Source: Nocardia terpenica
Lineage (GTDB): Bacteria > Actinomycetota > Actinomycetes > Mycobacteriales > Mycobacteriaceae
Length of the DNA stretch: 64,000 bases
Assembly (NCBI RefSeq): GCF_013186535.1
Contig: NZ_JABMCZ010000003.1
Coordinates: 124,001 to 188,000, forward strand
Direction of reading: 5' to 3'
Shown here piece by piece: positions 39,117-48,190 of this stretch (positions within the stretch are counted from its first letter, which is position 1; the number at the start of each line of letters is the position of its first letter). Both the position numbers and the translations under genes were made by a program. The notes under the pieces were generated by a model. That model was not told the DNA's origin and did not search any database. It saw only the letters and a program-made list of their open reading frames with translations.

Positions 39117-40717
39117 GTATTCTGCGCACTTCCCTGGATTCGACGTCGGCGGACTATCGGGCCGCCGCCGAGGCCATGACCACCAAGCTCATCGAGGTGG
39201 AGGGCGAATACGCCAAGAACATCGCGGGCGGCGGGCCGGACAAGATGGCCCGGCATCGCAAACGCGGCAAGCTGACCGCGCGCGAGCGCATCGAACTGCT
39301 CATCGACGAGGACTCCCCGTTCCTGGAGCTGGCCCCGCTGGCGGCCTGGGGCAGCGAATTCCATGTGGGTGCGAGCGTGATCGCGGGCATCGGCATCGTC
39401 GAGGGCGTTGAATGCATGATCGTCGCACCGGATCCGACGGTGCGCGGCGGCACATCCAATCCGTGGACGCTGCGAAAGAACCTGCGCATGAACGATATCG
39501 CGCTGGAGAACCGGTTGCCGGTCATCGGCCTGGTGGAGTCGGGCGGCGCGGATCTGCCGACGCAGAAGGAAGTGTTCGTGCCGGGCGGGCGCATGTTCCG
39601 GGATCTGACCCGGCTGTCGGCGGCCGGAATACCCACCATCGCACTGGTTTTCGGCAACTCCACCGCGGGCGGCGCGTACATTCCCGGCATGTCCGACTAC
39701 ACGGTCATGATCAAGGAGCGCTCCAAGGTGTTCCTGGGCGGCCCGCCGTTGGTGAAGATGGCGACCGGCGAGGAGTCCGACGACGAATCCCTCGGCGGGG
39801 CCGACATGCATTCCCGCGTTTCGGGTCTGGCCGACTATCTGGCCGTGGACGAGCCGGACGCCATCCGCCTGGGCCGGTCCATCGTGAAGCGGCTGAACTG
39901 GAAGAAGCAGGGCCCGGCCCCGCGCCCGTCGAGCCAGGTCATCGAGCCGCTGTACGACCAGGAGGAGCTGCTCGGCATCGTGCCGACCGACCTCAGGATC
40001 CCCTTCGACCCGCGCGAGGTGATCGCCCGCGTCGTCGACGGCTCCGACTTCGACGAGTTCAAGCCGCTGTACGGGTCGAGTCTGGTCACCGGATGGGCGG
40101 AGCTGCACGGCTATCCGATCGGCATCCTCGCCAATGCCCGCGGCGTGCTGTTCTCCGAGGAGTCGCAGAAGGCCACCCAGTTCATCCAGCTGGCCAATCG
40201 GTCGAACACCCCATTGCTGTTCCTGCACAACACGACCGGCTACATGGTCGGCAGGGAATACGAGCAGAAGGGCATCATCAAGCACGGCGCGATGATGATC
40301 AACGCGGTCTCCAACTCCACGGTGCCGCACATCTCGGTGCTCATGGGCGCCTCCTACGGCGCGGGCCACTACGGCATGTGCGGGCGCGCCTACGATCCGC
40401 GCTTCGTCTTCGCCTGGCCCAGCGCGAAATCCGCGGTGATGGGCGGCGCGCAGCTGGCCGGGGTGATCTCGATCGTGGGCCGGGCGGCCGCCGAGGCCAA
40501 GGGGCAGCCGTTCGACGAGGAGGCCGATGCCGGGATGCGCGCCATGATCGAGGCGCAGATCGAGGCCGAGTCGCTGGCGATGTTCATGTCCGGGCGCCTC
40601 TACGACGACGGCGTCATCGACCCCCGCGATACCCGCACGGTGTTGGGAATGGCGTTGTCGGCCATCCACAATGCCCCGATCAAGGGCGCCGAGGGCTTCG
40701 GCGTCTTCCGAATGTGA
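39113..40717 (+). CDS. accD2: Acyl-CoA carboxylase carboxyltransferase (beta) subunit
   Basis: This 534-residue protein starts at a TTG overlapping the previous stop. The crotonase-like carboxyltransferase halves show Gly-Gly-Thr-Ser-Asn-Pro, Gly-Asn-Ser-Thr-Ala-Gly-Gly-Ala-Tyr and, in the second half, Gly-Ala-Ser-Tyr-Gly-Ala-Gly-His-Tyr-Gly-Met. It moves CO2 from carboxybiotin to an acyl-CoA. The size and His-Asn-Thr-Thr-Gly-Tyr motif are those of methylcrotonyl/geranyl-CoA carboxylase-type subunits rather than propionyl-CoA ones. It pairs with the biotin subunit just downstream. Confidence 0.88.
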   Translation: MSILRTSLDSTSADYRAAAEAMTTKLIEVEGEYAKNIAGGGPDKMARHRKRGKLTARERIELLIDEDSPFLELAPLAAWGSEFHVGASVIAGIGIVEGVECMIVAPDPTVRGGTSNPWTLRKNLRMNDIALENRLPVIGLVESGGADLPTQKEVFVPGGRMFRDLTRLSAAGIPTIALVFGNSTAGGAYIPGMSDYTVMIKERSKVFLGGPPLVKMATGEESDDESLGGADMHSRVSGLADYLAVDEPDAIRLGRSIVKRLNWKKQGPAPRPSSQVIEPLYDQEELLGIVPTDLRIPFDPREVIARVVDGSDFDEFKPLYGSSLVTGWAELHGYPIGILANARGVLFSEESQKATQFIQLANRSNTPLLFLHNTTGYMVGREYEQKGIIKHGAMMINAVSNSTVPHISVLMGASYGAGHYGMCGRAYDPRFVFAWPSAKSAVMGGAQLAGVISIVGRAAAEAKGQPFDEEADAGMRAMIEAQIEAESLAMFMSGRLYDDGVIDPRDTRTVLGMALSAIHNAPIKGAEGFGVFRM

Positions 40718-40724
40718 GGCGGCC

Positions 40725-42731
40725 GTGAATATTTCGACTGTTCTGGTTGCCAATCGTGGCGAGATCGCCCGCCGGGTGTTCGCCACCTGCCGTCGCCTCG
40801 GCCTCGGCACCGTCGCGGTGTACTCCGACGCCGACGCCGCGGCCCCGCACGTGGCCGAGGCGGACGCGGCGATTCGGTTGCCCGGCAACACGTCCGGCGA
40901 GACCTATCTGCGCGGCGAGCTGATCGTCGAGGCGGCCCTGGCCGCCGGGGCCGACGCCGTGCATCCCGGGTACGGATTCCTCTCGGAGAACGCCGATTTC
41001 GCGCGCGCGGTGATCGCGGCGGGCCTGACCTGGATCGGGCCGCCGATCACCGCCATCGAGCAGATGGGCTCCAAGGTGGAGTCCAAGAAGATGATGGACG
41101 CCGCCGGTGTCCCGGTGCTGGCCGAACTCGATCCCGCCGAGGTCACCGCGGAGCTGCTGCCGGTGCTGATCAAGGCGTCGGCGGGCGGCGGCGGCCGCGG
41201 CATGCGGGTGGTGCGCTCGCTCGACGAACTGCCGGGGCAGCTGGAAGCCGCACGGCGCGAGGCGGAGTCGGCCTTCGGCGATCCGACCGTCTTCTGCGAG
41301 CGCTATCTGGAGACCGGCCGCCACATCGAGGTGCAGGTGCTGGCCGACGCCCACGGCACCGTGTGGGCGGTCGGCGAGCGCGAGTGCTCGATCCAGCGGC
41401 GGCACCAGAAGGTGCTGGAGGAGGCCCCCTCTCCGCTGGTGGAACGCGTCGAGGGCATGCGTGGGCGGCTGTTCGACGCGGCCCGGCTGGCCGCCGAGGC
41501 CATCGCCTACGAGGGCGCGGGCACCGTCGAATTCCTCGCCGACGACAAGGGCGAGTTCTACTTCCTGGAGATGAACACCCGCCTGCAGGTGGAACATCCG
41601 GTCACCGAGTGCACGACCGGGCTGGACCTGGTCCGGCTGCAACTACAGGTGGCGCAGGGATACCGGCTGCCGTCGGATCCGCCGCCGTCGCACGGTCATT
41701 CGATCGAGGTGCGATTGTACGCGGAGGACCCCGCGCACGACTGGCAGCCGCAGAGCGGCGTCGTGCATCGCATCGACTTCGGCGGCGGCGCACCGGGTTT
41801 CACCGTGCTCGACCGGCCCGGAATCCGGCTGGACTCGGGCGTGGTCGACGGTTCGGTGGTGGGGGTGTTCTACGACCCGATGCTGGCCAAGGTCATCTCC
41901 TACGCCGACACCCGCGACGAGGCGGCGCGCCTGCTGGCCACGGCCCTGCGGCGGGCCCGGATCCACGGCCTGGTCACCAATCGCGATCTGCTGGTCCGGA
42001 TACTGCGCCACCCGGCGTTCCTGGCCGGTGACACCGATACCGCGTTCTTCGCCACGCACGGGCTGGAAAACCTTTCGGCCCCACTGGTTTCCGAGTCGGA
42101 CGAGCGGCTGTCGATCGTGGCCGCCGCGCTCGCCGAGGCCGCGGCCAATCGGGCGGCCGCGCGCGTCGGCGGTGGATTGCCCAGCGGCTGGCGCAATCTC
42201 CCGTCGCAACCGCAGTCCAAGTCCTACGAGAGCCGGACGAGCGGGACGCACGAGGTGCGTTATCGGCTCACCCGGGGCGGGCTGGAGGTCGAGGGGTTCG
42301 ATGGGCTCGAATTGGTCGAAGCCACACCGGATTCCGTTACTCTGCTGGTTCCCGGAGATTTCGGCGTCAACCCGGTGCGTCGAACCTTCGAGGTCGCCCG
42401 GTACGGCGATCTGGTCACCGTGGATTCACCGCTCGGCCCCGTCGCCGTCCGCCGCCTGCCCCGCTTCCCCGACCCGGCCGATCAGGTCGCCGAGGGCTCG
42501 CTGTTGGCCCCCATGCCGGGCTCGGTGATCCGGGTGGGCGCGGCGGCGGGAGACCGGGTCGAGCCGGGCCAGCCCATCCTGTGGCTGGAGGCGATGAAGA
42601 TGGAGCACACCATCGCCGCTCCCGCCGCGGGCGTGCTCGCCGAGCTGAATGTGACCGCGGGACAGCAGGTCGACGTCGGCGCCGTGCTGGCCGTCGTGCA
42701 GTCCGACGATTCCACCGAGACCCAGGAGTAG
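40725..42731 (+). CDS. accA2: Acyl-CoA carboxylase biotin carboxylase/BCCP (alpha) subunit
   Basis: This protein of 668 residues starts at the GTG at 40725 after GAGG. The biotin carboxylase domain (1-450) has Val-Ala-Asn-Arg-Gly-Glu-Ile-Ala, the Gly-rich ATP loop Ala-Ser-Ala-Gly-Gly-Gly-Gly-Arg-Gly-Met, and Glu-Met-Asn-Thr-Arg-Leu-Gln-Val-Glu-His. The C-terminal biotinyl domain has Glu-Ala-Met-Lys-Met-Glu near 620, the Lys being biotinylated. A BT-like linker lies between. It carboxylates biotin with ATP and bicarbonate for the AccD2-like partner. Confidence 0.9.
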   Translation: MNISTVLVANRGEIARRVFATCRRLGLGTVAVYSDADAAAPHVAEADAAIRLPGNTSGETYLRGELIVEAALAAGADAVHPGYGFLSENADFARAVIAAGLTWIGPPITAIEQMGSKVESKKMMDAAGVPVLAELDPAEVTAELLPVLIKASAGGGGRGMRVVRSLDELPGQLEAARREAESAFGDPTVFCERYLETGRHIEVQVLADAHGTVWAVGERECSIQRRHQKVLEEAPSPLVERVEGMRGRLFDAARLAAEAIAYEGAGTVEFLADDKGEFYFLEMNTRLQVEHPVTECTTGLDLVRLQLQVAQGYRLPSDPPPSHGHSIEVRLYAEDPAHDWQPQSGVVHRIDFGGGAPGFTVLDRPGIRLDSGVVDGSVVGVFYDPMLAKVISYADTRDEAARLLATALRRARIHGLVTNRDLLVRILRHPAFLAGDTDTAFFATHGLENLSAPLVSESDERLSIVAAALAEAAANRAAARVGGGLPSGWRNLPSQPQSKSYESRTSGTHEVRYRLTRGGLEVEGFDGLELVEATPDSVTLLVPGDFGVNPVRRTFEVARYGDLVTVDSPLGPVAVRRLPRFPDPADQVAEGSLLAPMPGSVIRVGAAAGDRVEPGQPILWLEAMKMEHTIAAPAAGVLAELNVTAGQQVDVGAVLAVVQSDDSTETQE

Positions 42732-42735
42732 GGCC

Positions 42736-43896
42736 ATGAGCTTCATCGAAAGCGACGAGCGCAAGCAATTGCGGGCGGCGGTCGCCCAGTTGGCGGGCAA
42801 GTACAACTTCCGCGACTACGTCTCGCCGAAGGCCCGCGCCAACCAGCCGCTGTCCGAATTGTGGGACGAGGCAGGGCGATTGGGCTTCCTCGGGGTGAAC
42901 CTGCCCGAGAAGTACGGTGGCGGCGGGGCGGGCATCTACGAGCTGTCGCTGGTGCTGGAGGAGCTGTCCGCGCAGGGCGCGGGCCTGCTGCTGATGGTGG
43001 TCTCCCCGGCCATCTGCGGCACCATCCTCACCAGGTACGGCACCGAGGAGCAGAAGCGGTACTGGCTGACCCGCCTGGCCGACGGCTCGTCGAAGATGGT
43101 GTTCGGCATCACCGAGCCCGACGCGGGCTCCAACTCGCACCACATCACGACCACGGCCCGGCGCGACGGCGGCGACTGGATCCTCAACGGGCGCAAGATC
43201 TTCATCTCCGGCGTGGACCAGGCCGAGGCGGTGCTGATCGTCTCGCGCACCGAGGACGCCAAGACCGGCAAGCTGAAGCCCGCGCTGTTCATCGTTCCCA
43301 CCGACGCCCCCGGCTTCGAGAAGACCCGGCAGGAGATGGACATCATCGAGCCGGACAGCCAGTTCACGCTGTTCCTCGATGATGTGCGGCTGCCCGCGGA
43401 AGCCCTTGTCGGACAGGAGGATGCGGCGCTGGCGCAGCTGTTCGCCGGGCTCAACCCGGAGCGCATCATGGGCGCCGCCATGGCGGTCGGCATGGGCCGC
43501 TACGCCATCGACCGGGCCGTGGAATACGCGCGCGAACGCCAGGTGTGGAAGACGCCGATCGGCGCGCACCAGGGCCTGGCGCATCCGCTGGCGCAGGTGA
43601 AGATCGAGCTCGAACTCGCCAAGCTCATGATGCAGAAGGCCGCCGTGCTCTACGACTCGGGCGACGACTTCGGCGCCGCCGAGGCCGCGAACATGGCGAA
43701 ATACGCTGCGGCCGAGGCGAGTATCAAGGCACTCGACCAGGCCATCCAGACCCACGGCGGCTCCGGGCTCACCCGCGACGTGGGCCTGGCGGGCATGCTC
43801 GCCGCCGCCCGCATCGGCCGGGTCGCCCCGGTGAGCCGGGAGATGGTGCTCAACTTCGTCGCCCAGCACTCGCTGGGCCTGCCCAAGTCGTACTGA
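42736..43896 (+). CDS. fadE12: Acyl-CoA dehydrogenase (FadE12-like)
   Basis: This 386-residue acyl-CoA dehydrogenase shows Ile-Thr-Glu-Pro-Asp-Ala-Gly-Ser-Asn for flavin binding and Gly-Arg-Lys-Ile-Phe-Ile-Ser-Gly. A C-terminal Gln-Thr-His-Gly-Gly-Ser-Gly-Leu segment contacts FAD. It begins four bases after the carboxylase stop. Together with the upstream paralogue it suggests two oxidation steps, or alternative substrates, in one pathway. The symbol is from conserved gene order only. Confidence 0.85.
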   Translation: MSFIESDERKQLRAAVAQLAGKYNFRDYVSPKARANQPLSELWDEAGRLGFLGVNLPEKYGGGGAGIYELSLVLEELSAQGAGLLLMVVSPAICGTILTRYGTEEQKRYWLTRLADGSSKMVFGITEPDAGSNSHHITTTARRDGGDWILNGRKIFISGVDQAEAVLIVSRTEDAKTGKLKPALFIVPTDAPGFEKTRQEMDIIEPDSQFTLFLDDVRLPAEALVGQEDAALAQLFAGLNPERIMGAAMAVGMGRYAIDRAVEYARERQVWKTPIGAHQGLAHPLAQVKIELELAKLMMQKAAVLYDSGDDFGAAEAANMAKYAAAEASIKALDQAIQTHGGSGLTRDVGLAGMLAAARIGRVAPVSREMVLNFVAQHSLGLPKSY

Positions 43897-43911
43897 GAAG
43901 GGGACGGCGCC

Positions 43912-44700
43912 ATGACCGAAACGAGCGACGCGGCAACGCCTTTCGTGCGATCGCAGGTGCGGGACGGATTCGCGATCCTGACCCTGGACTCCCCGCACAA
44001 CCGCAATGCGCTGTCCGCGCGGCTGGTGACCGAGCTGTTGACCGCGCTGGAGAACGCGGGCAAGGACGACGCCGTGCGCGGCGTGGTGCTCACCCACACC
44101 GGTAATACCTTCAGTGCCGGTGCGGATCTCAAGGAGGCGCTGGACGCCGACCCCGCGGCGGCCGCCGACATCCGCACCCGCTGGATGGTGTCGGTGCTGC
44201 GTACCATCCTGGAACTGCCGAAACCCGTTGTCGCACAGATCGATGGCAATGTCCGGGCGGGCGGCATGGGGATCGTCGGCGCCTGCGATCTCGCGGTGGC
44301 CGGGCCCGGCAGCAGCTTCGCGCTCACCGAGGCGCGCATCGGCGTGGCGCCGTTCGTCATCTCGCTGACCCTGCTGCCGCGCCTGAGCCCGCGCGCGGCC
44401 GCCCGCTACTTCCAGACCGGGGAGACCTTCGACGCGACCGAGGCCGAACGCATCGGGCTGATCACCGTGGCCGCCGCCGATCCGGCGGCCGAGGTGGCGC
44501 GGCTGCTCGGGGAACTGCGCCTGGGTTCCCCGCAGGGGCTGGCCGAGAGCAAGCGACTGGTGAATGCGGCGCTGCTGGCGGAGTTCGATCGGTCCGCCGA
44601 CGAACTGGCGCGCCGGTCCGGCGGTTTCTTCGGCACCCCCGAGGTGATCGAGGGTATGACGGCCTTCTTCCAGCGCCGCCCACCGAGCTGGGCACAATAG
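43912..44700 (+). CDS. echA7: Enoyl-CoA hydratase/isomerase (EchA7-like)
   Basis: This crotonase-family protein of 262 residues has the oxyanion hole segment Asn-Thr-Phe-Ser-Ala-Gly-Ala-Asp-Leu-Lys near 62-71 and Gly-Asn-Val-Arg-Ala-Gly-Gly-Met-Gly near 110-118. The first catalytic Glu position is not a clear match (Met-Gly-Ile-Val-Gly-Ala). It would hydrate an enoyl- or glutaconyl-CoA intermediate made by the dehydrogenase and carboxylase. It sits 15 bases after the dehydrogenase gene, with GGGGA upstream. Confidence 0.83.
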   Translation: MTETSDAATPFVRSQVRDGFAILTLDSPHNRNALSARLVTELLTALENAGKDDAVRGVVLTHTGNTFSAGADLKEALDADPAAAADIRTRWMVSVLRTILELPKPVVAQIDGNVRAGGMGIVGACDLAVAGPGSSFALTEARIGVAPFVISLTLLPRLSPRAAARYFQTGETFDATEAERIGLITVAAADPAAEVARLLGELRLGSPQGLAESKRLVNAALLAEFDRSADELARRSGGFFGTPEVIEGMTAFFQRRPPSWAQ

Positions 44701-44706
44701 CTGATC

Positions 44707-45330
44707 ATGGCTACCCCGCACGAACCCAAGCAGGACCGCAGCCGGGCCACCCGGCAGCGGTTGCTGGAGGCATCCATCGACTGCCTGGCCGAACTGGGCT
44801 GGGTGTCGGCGACGGTGGCCGTGGTCGCCGAGCGGGCCGGGGTGTCGCGCGGGGCCGCCCAGCATCACTTCCCCACCCGGGAGGATCTGATCACCGCGGC
44901 GCTTGAGTACATGTTCGACACCCGGATGGCGCAGGCCAAGGCCGAGGCGGCGCTGTTCGCGGAGATCGCCGAGGGCGTGGGCCGCACCGAGGCCGTGGTG
45001 GCCGGGCTGGTCGAGTCCTACACCAGCCCGCTGTTCAAGGCGGCATTACAGGTGTGGACGCACGCGGCCGCCGATCCGGCGCTGCGCGAACGCATCGTGC
45101 CGCTCGAGGCCCGCTTCGGCCGGGTCTCGCACCGCATGGCGGTCGAGGCGCTCGACGCCGACGACACCGACCCCGTCGCCCACCATCTCGTCCAGGCCAC
45201 CCTGGACCTAGCCCGCGGCCTCGGCCTGGCCGACGTCCTCACCGACGACTCCGCCCGCCGCAAGGAAATAGTCCACCAGTGGTCCGCCACCCTCCACGAG
45301 GCCCTGGCATCCCGCCCCAAGCCGACCTGA
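44707..45330 (+). CDS. TetR family regulator, last gene of catabolic operon
   Basis: This protein of 207 residues has an N-terminal TetR helix-turn-helix (about 13-60: Arg-Gln-Arg-Leu-Leu-Glu-Ala then Ala-Glu-Arg-Ala-Gly-Val-Ser-Arg-Gly-Ala-Ala-Gln-His-His-Phe) and a variable ligand domain. It follows the hydratase gene by six bases, so it is autoregulated with the operon if it binds the palindrome at 36146-36161. The ligand is probably an acyl-CoA of the pathway. Confidence 0.85.
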   Translation: MATPHEPKQDRSRATRQRLLEASIDCLAELGWVSATVAVVAERAGVSRGAAQHHFPTREDLITAALEYMFDTRMAQAKAEAALFAEIAEGVGRTEAVVAGLVESYTSPLFKAALQVWTHAAADPALRERIVPLEARFGRVSHRMAVEALDADDTDPVAHHLVQATLDLARGLGLADVLTDDSARRKEIVHQWSATLHEALASRPKPT

Positions 45331-45359
45331 CCCCGCCACGTCCCCTTGTTCCGCTTGTT

Positions 45360-45426
45360 CCCGGCATGGTCCCCCTTTTGTCCCCGGCATGGTTCCCCTC
45401 TTGTTCCCGGCATGCTTTTGGCCGGG
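45360..45426. repeat. Hairpin-plus-tandem-repeat element 1
   Basis: CCCGGCATG occurs at 45360, 45383 and 45406 with a 23-bp period. The last copy is part of a hairpin, CCCGGCATG...GGCCGGG (45406-45426), with CTTTT in the loop. It lies 3' of the tetR gene. This is the first of five related loci (the others are at 50102, 52364, 52712 and 55252). Confidence 0.75.
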
Positions 45427-45520
45427 ATCCCGTCCCACGTGATCCCCATTACCGGATTTGGTCGCCGGGCCCGGGCCGGTTAAGCTTGCCGAGCTTGCTC
45501 ATTCGGGCGAGCGAGTCCTG

Positions 45521-45592
45521 GCCCCGTCGTCTAGCGGCCTAGGACGCCGCCCTCTCAAGGCGGTAGCGCGGGTTCAAATCCCGTCGGGGCTA
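45521..45592 (+). tRNA. tRNA-Glu (CTC)
   Basis: The acceptor stem GGCCCCG/CGGGGCT starts with a G-U pair, the anticodon stem CCGCC/GGCGG has loop CTCTCAA, and the T loop is TTCAAAT. The discriminator is A. It is near-identical in layout to mycobacterial tRNA-Glu. This is a host tRNA outside the phage region. Confidence 0.9.
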
Positions 45593-45621
45593 CAGCGGAA
45601 GGCCCGCCGAATCGGCGGGTT

Positions 45622-45774
45622 CTACCATCCGAAAATCTCTGCCATCTCGATGGATTCGTCATCCCAGCGGGTTTCGATGGCCAGCCGCTGCCGTTCCGGA
45701 AGCTCCGGCGACCAGCCGACGCGGCGCCAGAATGCCTCGCGGTGTTCGTCACTGAGTGGATGGGGCGTGCTCAT
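45622..45774 (-). CDS. Small conserved-looking hypothetical protein
   Basis: This is a 50-residue protein from the ATG at 45772-45774. The sequence is balanced and soluble-looking (Ser-Asp-Glu-His-Arg-Glu-Ala-Phe-Trp-Arg-Arg-Val-Gly-Trp, ending Glu-Ile-Phe-Gly-Trp). It is probably a genuine short actinobacterial protein, but I do not recognise the family. It lies between tRNA-Glu and the glycosyltransferase, on the same strand as the latter. Confidence 0.55.
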   Translation of the reverse strand: MSTPHPLSDEHREAFWRRVGWSPELPERQRLAIETRWDDESIEMAEIFGW

Positions 45775-45841
45775 GGCAGTTTCCAGCGTAGATCCGCGCC
45801 CATCCGCCCGAGGCGCTTTGCGGCCTCGGAATCGTTGCGGC

Positions 45842-47098
45842 TCAGCGCTGTTGGTTCGCCCCGCGGCTGCTCGAACCGGACACCGCATTGCGGAACACCC
45901 ACCGCAACCCGACGAAACGGGTCAGCGTGGCAATGAGATTCGCGATCACCAGCACCAGCAGTTCCAGATGCACCCGGGCGTCCGGCGCCGCCCAGCGGTG
46001 CAGCGCGAACAGCGAACCACTGGTCAGCAGCAGCCCGAATCCGAAGATCAGCAGGCCCTGGATCTGATGCGACACCACCTTGGTCGAGCCGCGCACGCCG
46101 AAGGTGAAGGCCCGATTCGCGGCCGTGTTGCCGATCGCGGTGACGAGCAGCGACAGGAAGTTCGCCGCCTGCGGTCCGAGCGCCGGTTGCAGCAGCAGAT
46201 ACAGCAGCATGTACGCGAGGGTGGAGATCACGCCCACGATGCCGAACCGCACCACCTGCCCGACCATCCCCAACGGCACGCCGTCCACCAGCGGCTCGCG
46301 CCCGATCGCGGCCCGCAACTGCTCCACCGGCAGTGCGCCGGTCGTCAGCGCCCGGCACAGCCGCCAGACGCCGAGCAGGTCCTTGCGGGCGGTATCGACG
46401 ATATCCACGCGCGAGTCCGGATCATCGATCCAGTCCACCGGCACCTCGTGAATCCGCAACCCGGCACGCTCGGCGATCACCAGCAACTCGGTATCGAAGA
46501 ACCACTCCCCATCCTCGACCAACGGCAACACCTGCTGGGCGACATCGGTGCGCATGGCCTTGAAACCACACTGCGCATCCGAGAACCGAGCCTGCAACGA
46601 GGCTTTCAAGATCAGGTTGTAGCAGCGGGAAATGAACTCCCGCTTGGGCCCGCGCACCACCCGCGACGACTTGGCCAGCCGGGTACCGATCGCCAGATCC
46701 GAATGCCCCGACACCAACGGCGCAACCAGCGGCAGCAGGGCATTCAGATCGGTCGACAGATCCACATCCATATACGCTACGACCTGCGCATCGGAGCTCT
46801 CCCACACCGCGCGCAGCGCACGTCCGCGCCCCTTGCGGTCCAGATGCACCACCCGCACCCCGTCCAGCTCCGACGCCAGCTCCCGCGCGACCGCCAGCGT
46901 GCTGTCGGTGGAGGCATTGTCGGCGATCGTGATACGGGCCGAGAACGGAAACCCGTCGGCGAGGAACGCGCGCAGGCGACGCACACAGACGCCGAGGTCA
47001 CGCTCCTCGTTGTAGACGGGAATCACCACGTCGAGCACGGGGGTCAGAACCGCATCGGCCGGTTTGTCCGGCTGTGCGGTGGCCACTGTGTCGGTCAT
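45842..47098 (-). CDS. GT2 glycosyltransferase fused to GtrA-like membrane domain
   Basis: This 418-residue protein has a GT-A catalytic domain at 20-250, with Val-Val-Ile-Pro-Val-Tyr-Asn-Glu-Glu, Asp-Asn-Ala-Ser-Thr-Asp, Tyr-Met-Asp-Val-Asp-Leu-Ser-Thr as the metal site and Gln-Cys-Gly-Phe-Lys-Ala. This matches dolichol/polyprenyl-phosphate sugar transferases. From 275 on there are four hydrophobic segments of the GtrA type, including Arg-Phe-Gly-Ile-Val-Gly-Val and Asn-Arg-Ala-Phe-Thr-Phe. It probably makes a polyprenyl-phosphate-linked sugar for the cell envelope and moves or anchors it at the membrane. Fusions of these two domains are known. Confidence 0.87.
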   Translation of the reverse strand: MTDTVATAQPDKPADAVLTPVLDVVIPVYNEERDLGVCVRRLRAFLADGFPFSARITIADNASTDSTLAVARELASELDGVRVVHLDRKGRGRALRAVWESSDAQVVAYMDVDLSTDLNALLPLVAPLVSGHSDLAIGTRLAKSSRVVRGPKREFISRCYNLILKASLQARFSDAQCGFKAMRTDVAQQVLPLVEDGEWFFDTELLVIAERAGLRIHEVPVDWIDDPDSRVDIVDTARKDLLGVWRLCRALTTGALPVEQLRAAIGREPLVDGVPLGMVGQVVRFGIVGVISTLAYMLLYLLLQPALGPQAANFLSLLVTAIGNTAANRAFTFGVRGSTKVVSHQIQGLLIFGFGLLLTSGSLFALHRWAAPDARVHLELLVLVIANLIATLTRFVGLRWVFRNAVSGSSSRGANQQR

Positions 47099-47181
47099 GG
47101 CCTTTACCGTTGATCACCAGCCTTGGGTGTCGCTGCGCCGGGGCTGGGAGCTTCCTGGGAGAAATAGCTGAAACCTTGCGG

Positions 47182-48027
47182 TCAGCCCTCGCGCAGTCTC
47201 CACAGCGCCGACACCGGACCGTGTCCCGCCCCGAGCGGATACGCGGCCTTCAGGCAGCGGGTGGTCCACTCCTTGGCGAAGGCGATGGCCGAGGGCACAT
47301 CGTAGCCGTGTGCGAGGGCGCACGCGGTCGCGGTGGCCAGGGTGTCGCCGCCGCCGTGATCGTGGCCGGTGGCGATGCGCGGCGCGGACAGCTCGTGGAA
47401 CCGGTCGCCGTCGTAGAGCAGATCGGTGCTGAAGTCCGAGGAGCGCAGGTGGCCGCCCTTCACGATGGCCCAGCGCGGCCCCAGGCGGTGCAGCGCCTGC
47501 GCGGCGCGGCGCGCACCGCGGTCGTCGGTGACGTCGATGCCGGTGAGCAGCCGCACCTCGTCCAGATTCGGGGTCACCACCGTGGCCAGCGGAATCAGCG
47601 TGTGTCGCAGCGCATCCAGCGCCGAGGCGTGCAGCAGCGGGTCGCCGTGCATGGACGCCGCGACCGGGTCCACCACCAGCGGGATCGATCCGTGCTGCCC
47701 GATGCCCACCTCCGCGCACACCTGCGCGACCGCCTCGATGATGGCGGTGGAGGCCAGCATGCCGGTCTTGGCCGCGCCGACCCCGATGTCGCCCACCACG
47801 ACTCGCACCTGATCGGCCACCGTCTGCGGCGGGATCTCGTGGAAGCCGCTGACGCCGAGCGAGTTCTGCACGGTCACCGCGGCCACCGCCACGCAGGCGT
47901 GCACGCCCAGCAGGGCCATCGTGCGGGAATCGGCCTGAATGCCCGCGCCGCCGCCGGAATCGGTTCCGGCGATGGTGAGCACGCGGACCGGGGTCTGCCC
48001 ATCGGGTGGCAACGGCAAGAGTTTCAC
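47182..48027 (-). CDS. thiD: Hydroxymethylpyrimidine (phosphate) kinase ThiD
   Basis: This 281-residue ribokinase-family enzyme has Ile-Ala-Gly-Thr-Asp-Ser-Gly-Gly-Gly-Ala-Gly-Ile-Gln-Ala-Asp near the N-terminus, Lys-Thr-Gly-Met-Leu, Asp-Pro-Val and Thr-Pro-Asn-Leu-Asp-Glu. The ATP-site motif reads His-Gly-Gly-Gly-Asp-Thr-Leu with Asp as base; many homologues have Gly-Thr-Gly-Asp-Cys/Thr there. It phosphorylates HMP and HMP-P in thiamine synthesis. It lies near thiC on the same strand but ends its own unit; no riboswitch precedes it. Confidence 0.9.
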   Translation of the reverse strand: MKLLPLPPDGQTPVRVLTIAGTDSGGGAGIQADSRTMALLGVHACVAVAAVTVQNSLGVSGFHEIPPQTVADQVRVVVGDIGVGAAKTGMLASTAIIEAVAQVCAEVGIGQHGSIPLVVDPVAASMHGDPLLHASALDALRHTLIPLATVVTPNLDEVRLLTGIDVTDDRGARRAAQALHRLGPRWAIVKGGHLRSSDFSTDLLYDGDRFHELSAPRIATGHDHGGGDTLATATACALAHGYDVPSAIAFAKEWTTRCLKAAYPLGAGHGPVSALWRLREG

Positions 48028-48062
48028 GAAACAGACACTACGACCCCGCCCGCCGGGACCCG

Positions 48063-48173
48063 ATGCCGGTGGCCGTGAGCTTCGAGTGGGAGTTCGAGAA
48101 CGGTTTCAAGCTGGTGGATCGGGTGGAATTCGCGGACGTGCCGCTGAACAAGACCGATCTGGCTGGGGGCAGG
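48063..48173 (+). pseudogene. Possible remnant of a gene 5' end
   Basis: From the ATG at 48063, 37 codons read like protein (Phe-Glu-Trp-Glu-Phe-Glu-Asn-Gly-Phe-Lys-Leu, then Asn-Lys-Thr-Asp-Leu). After that the frame runs into Arg/Pro-rich sequence over two GC hairpins. This looks like a decayed or truncated gene, or a chance frame. No family is recognised. Confidence 0.25.
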
Positions 48174-48190
48174 TGCACGCCCCCGTCGTT

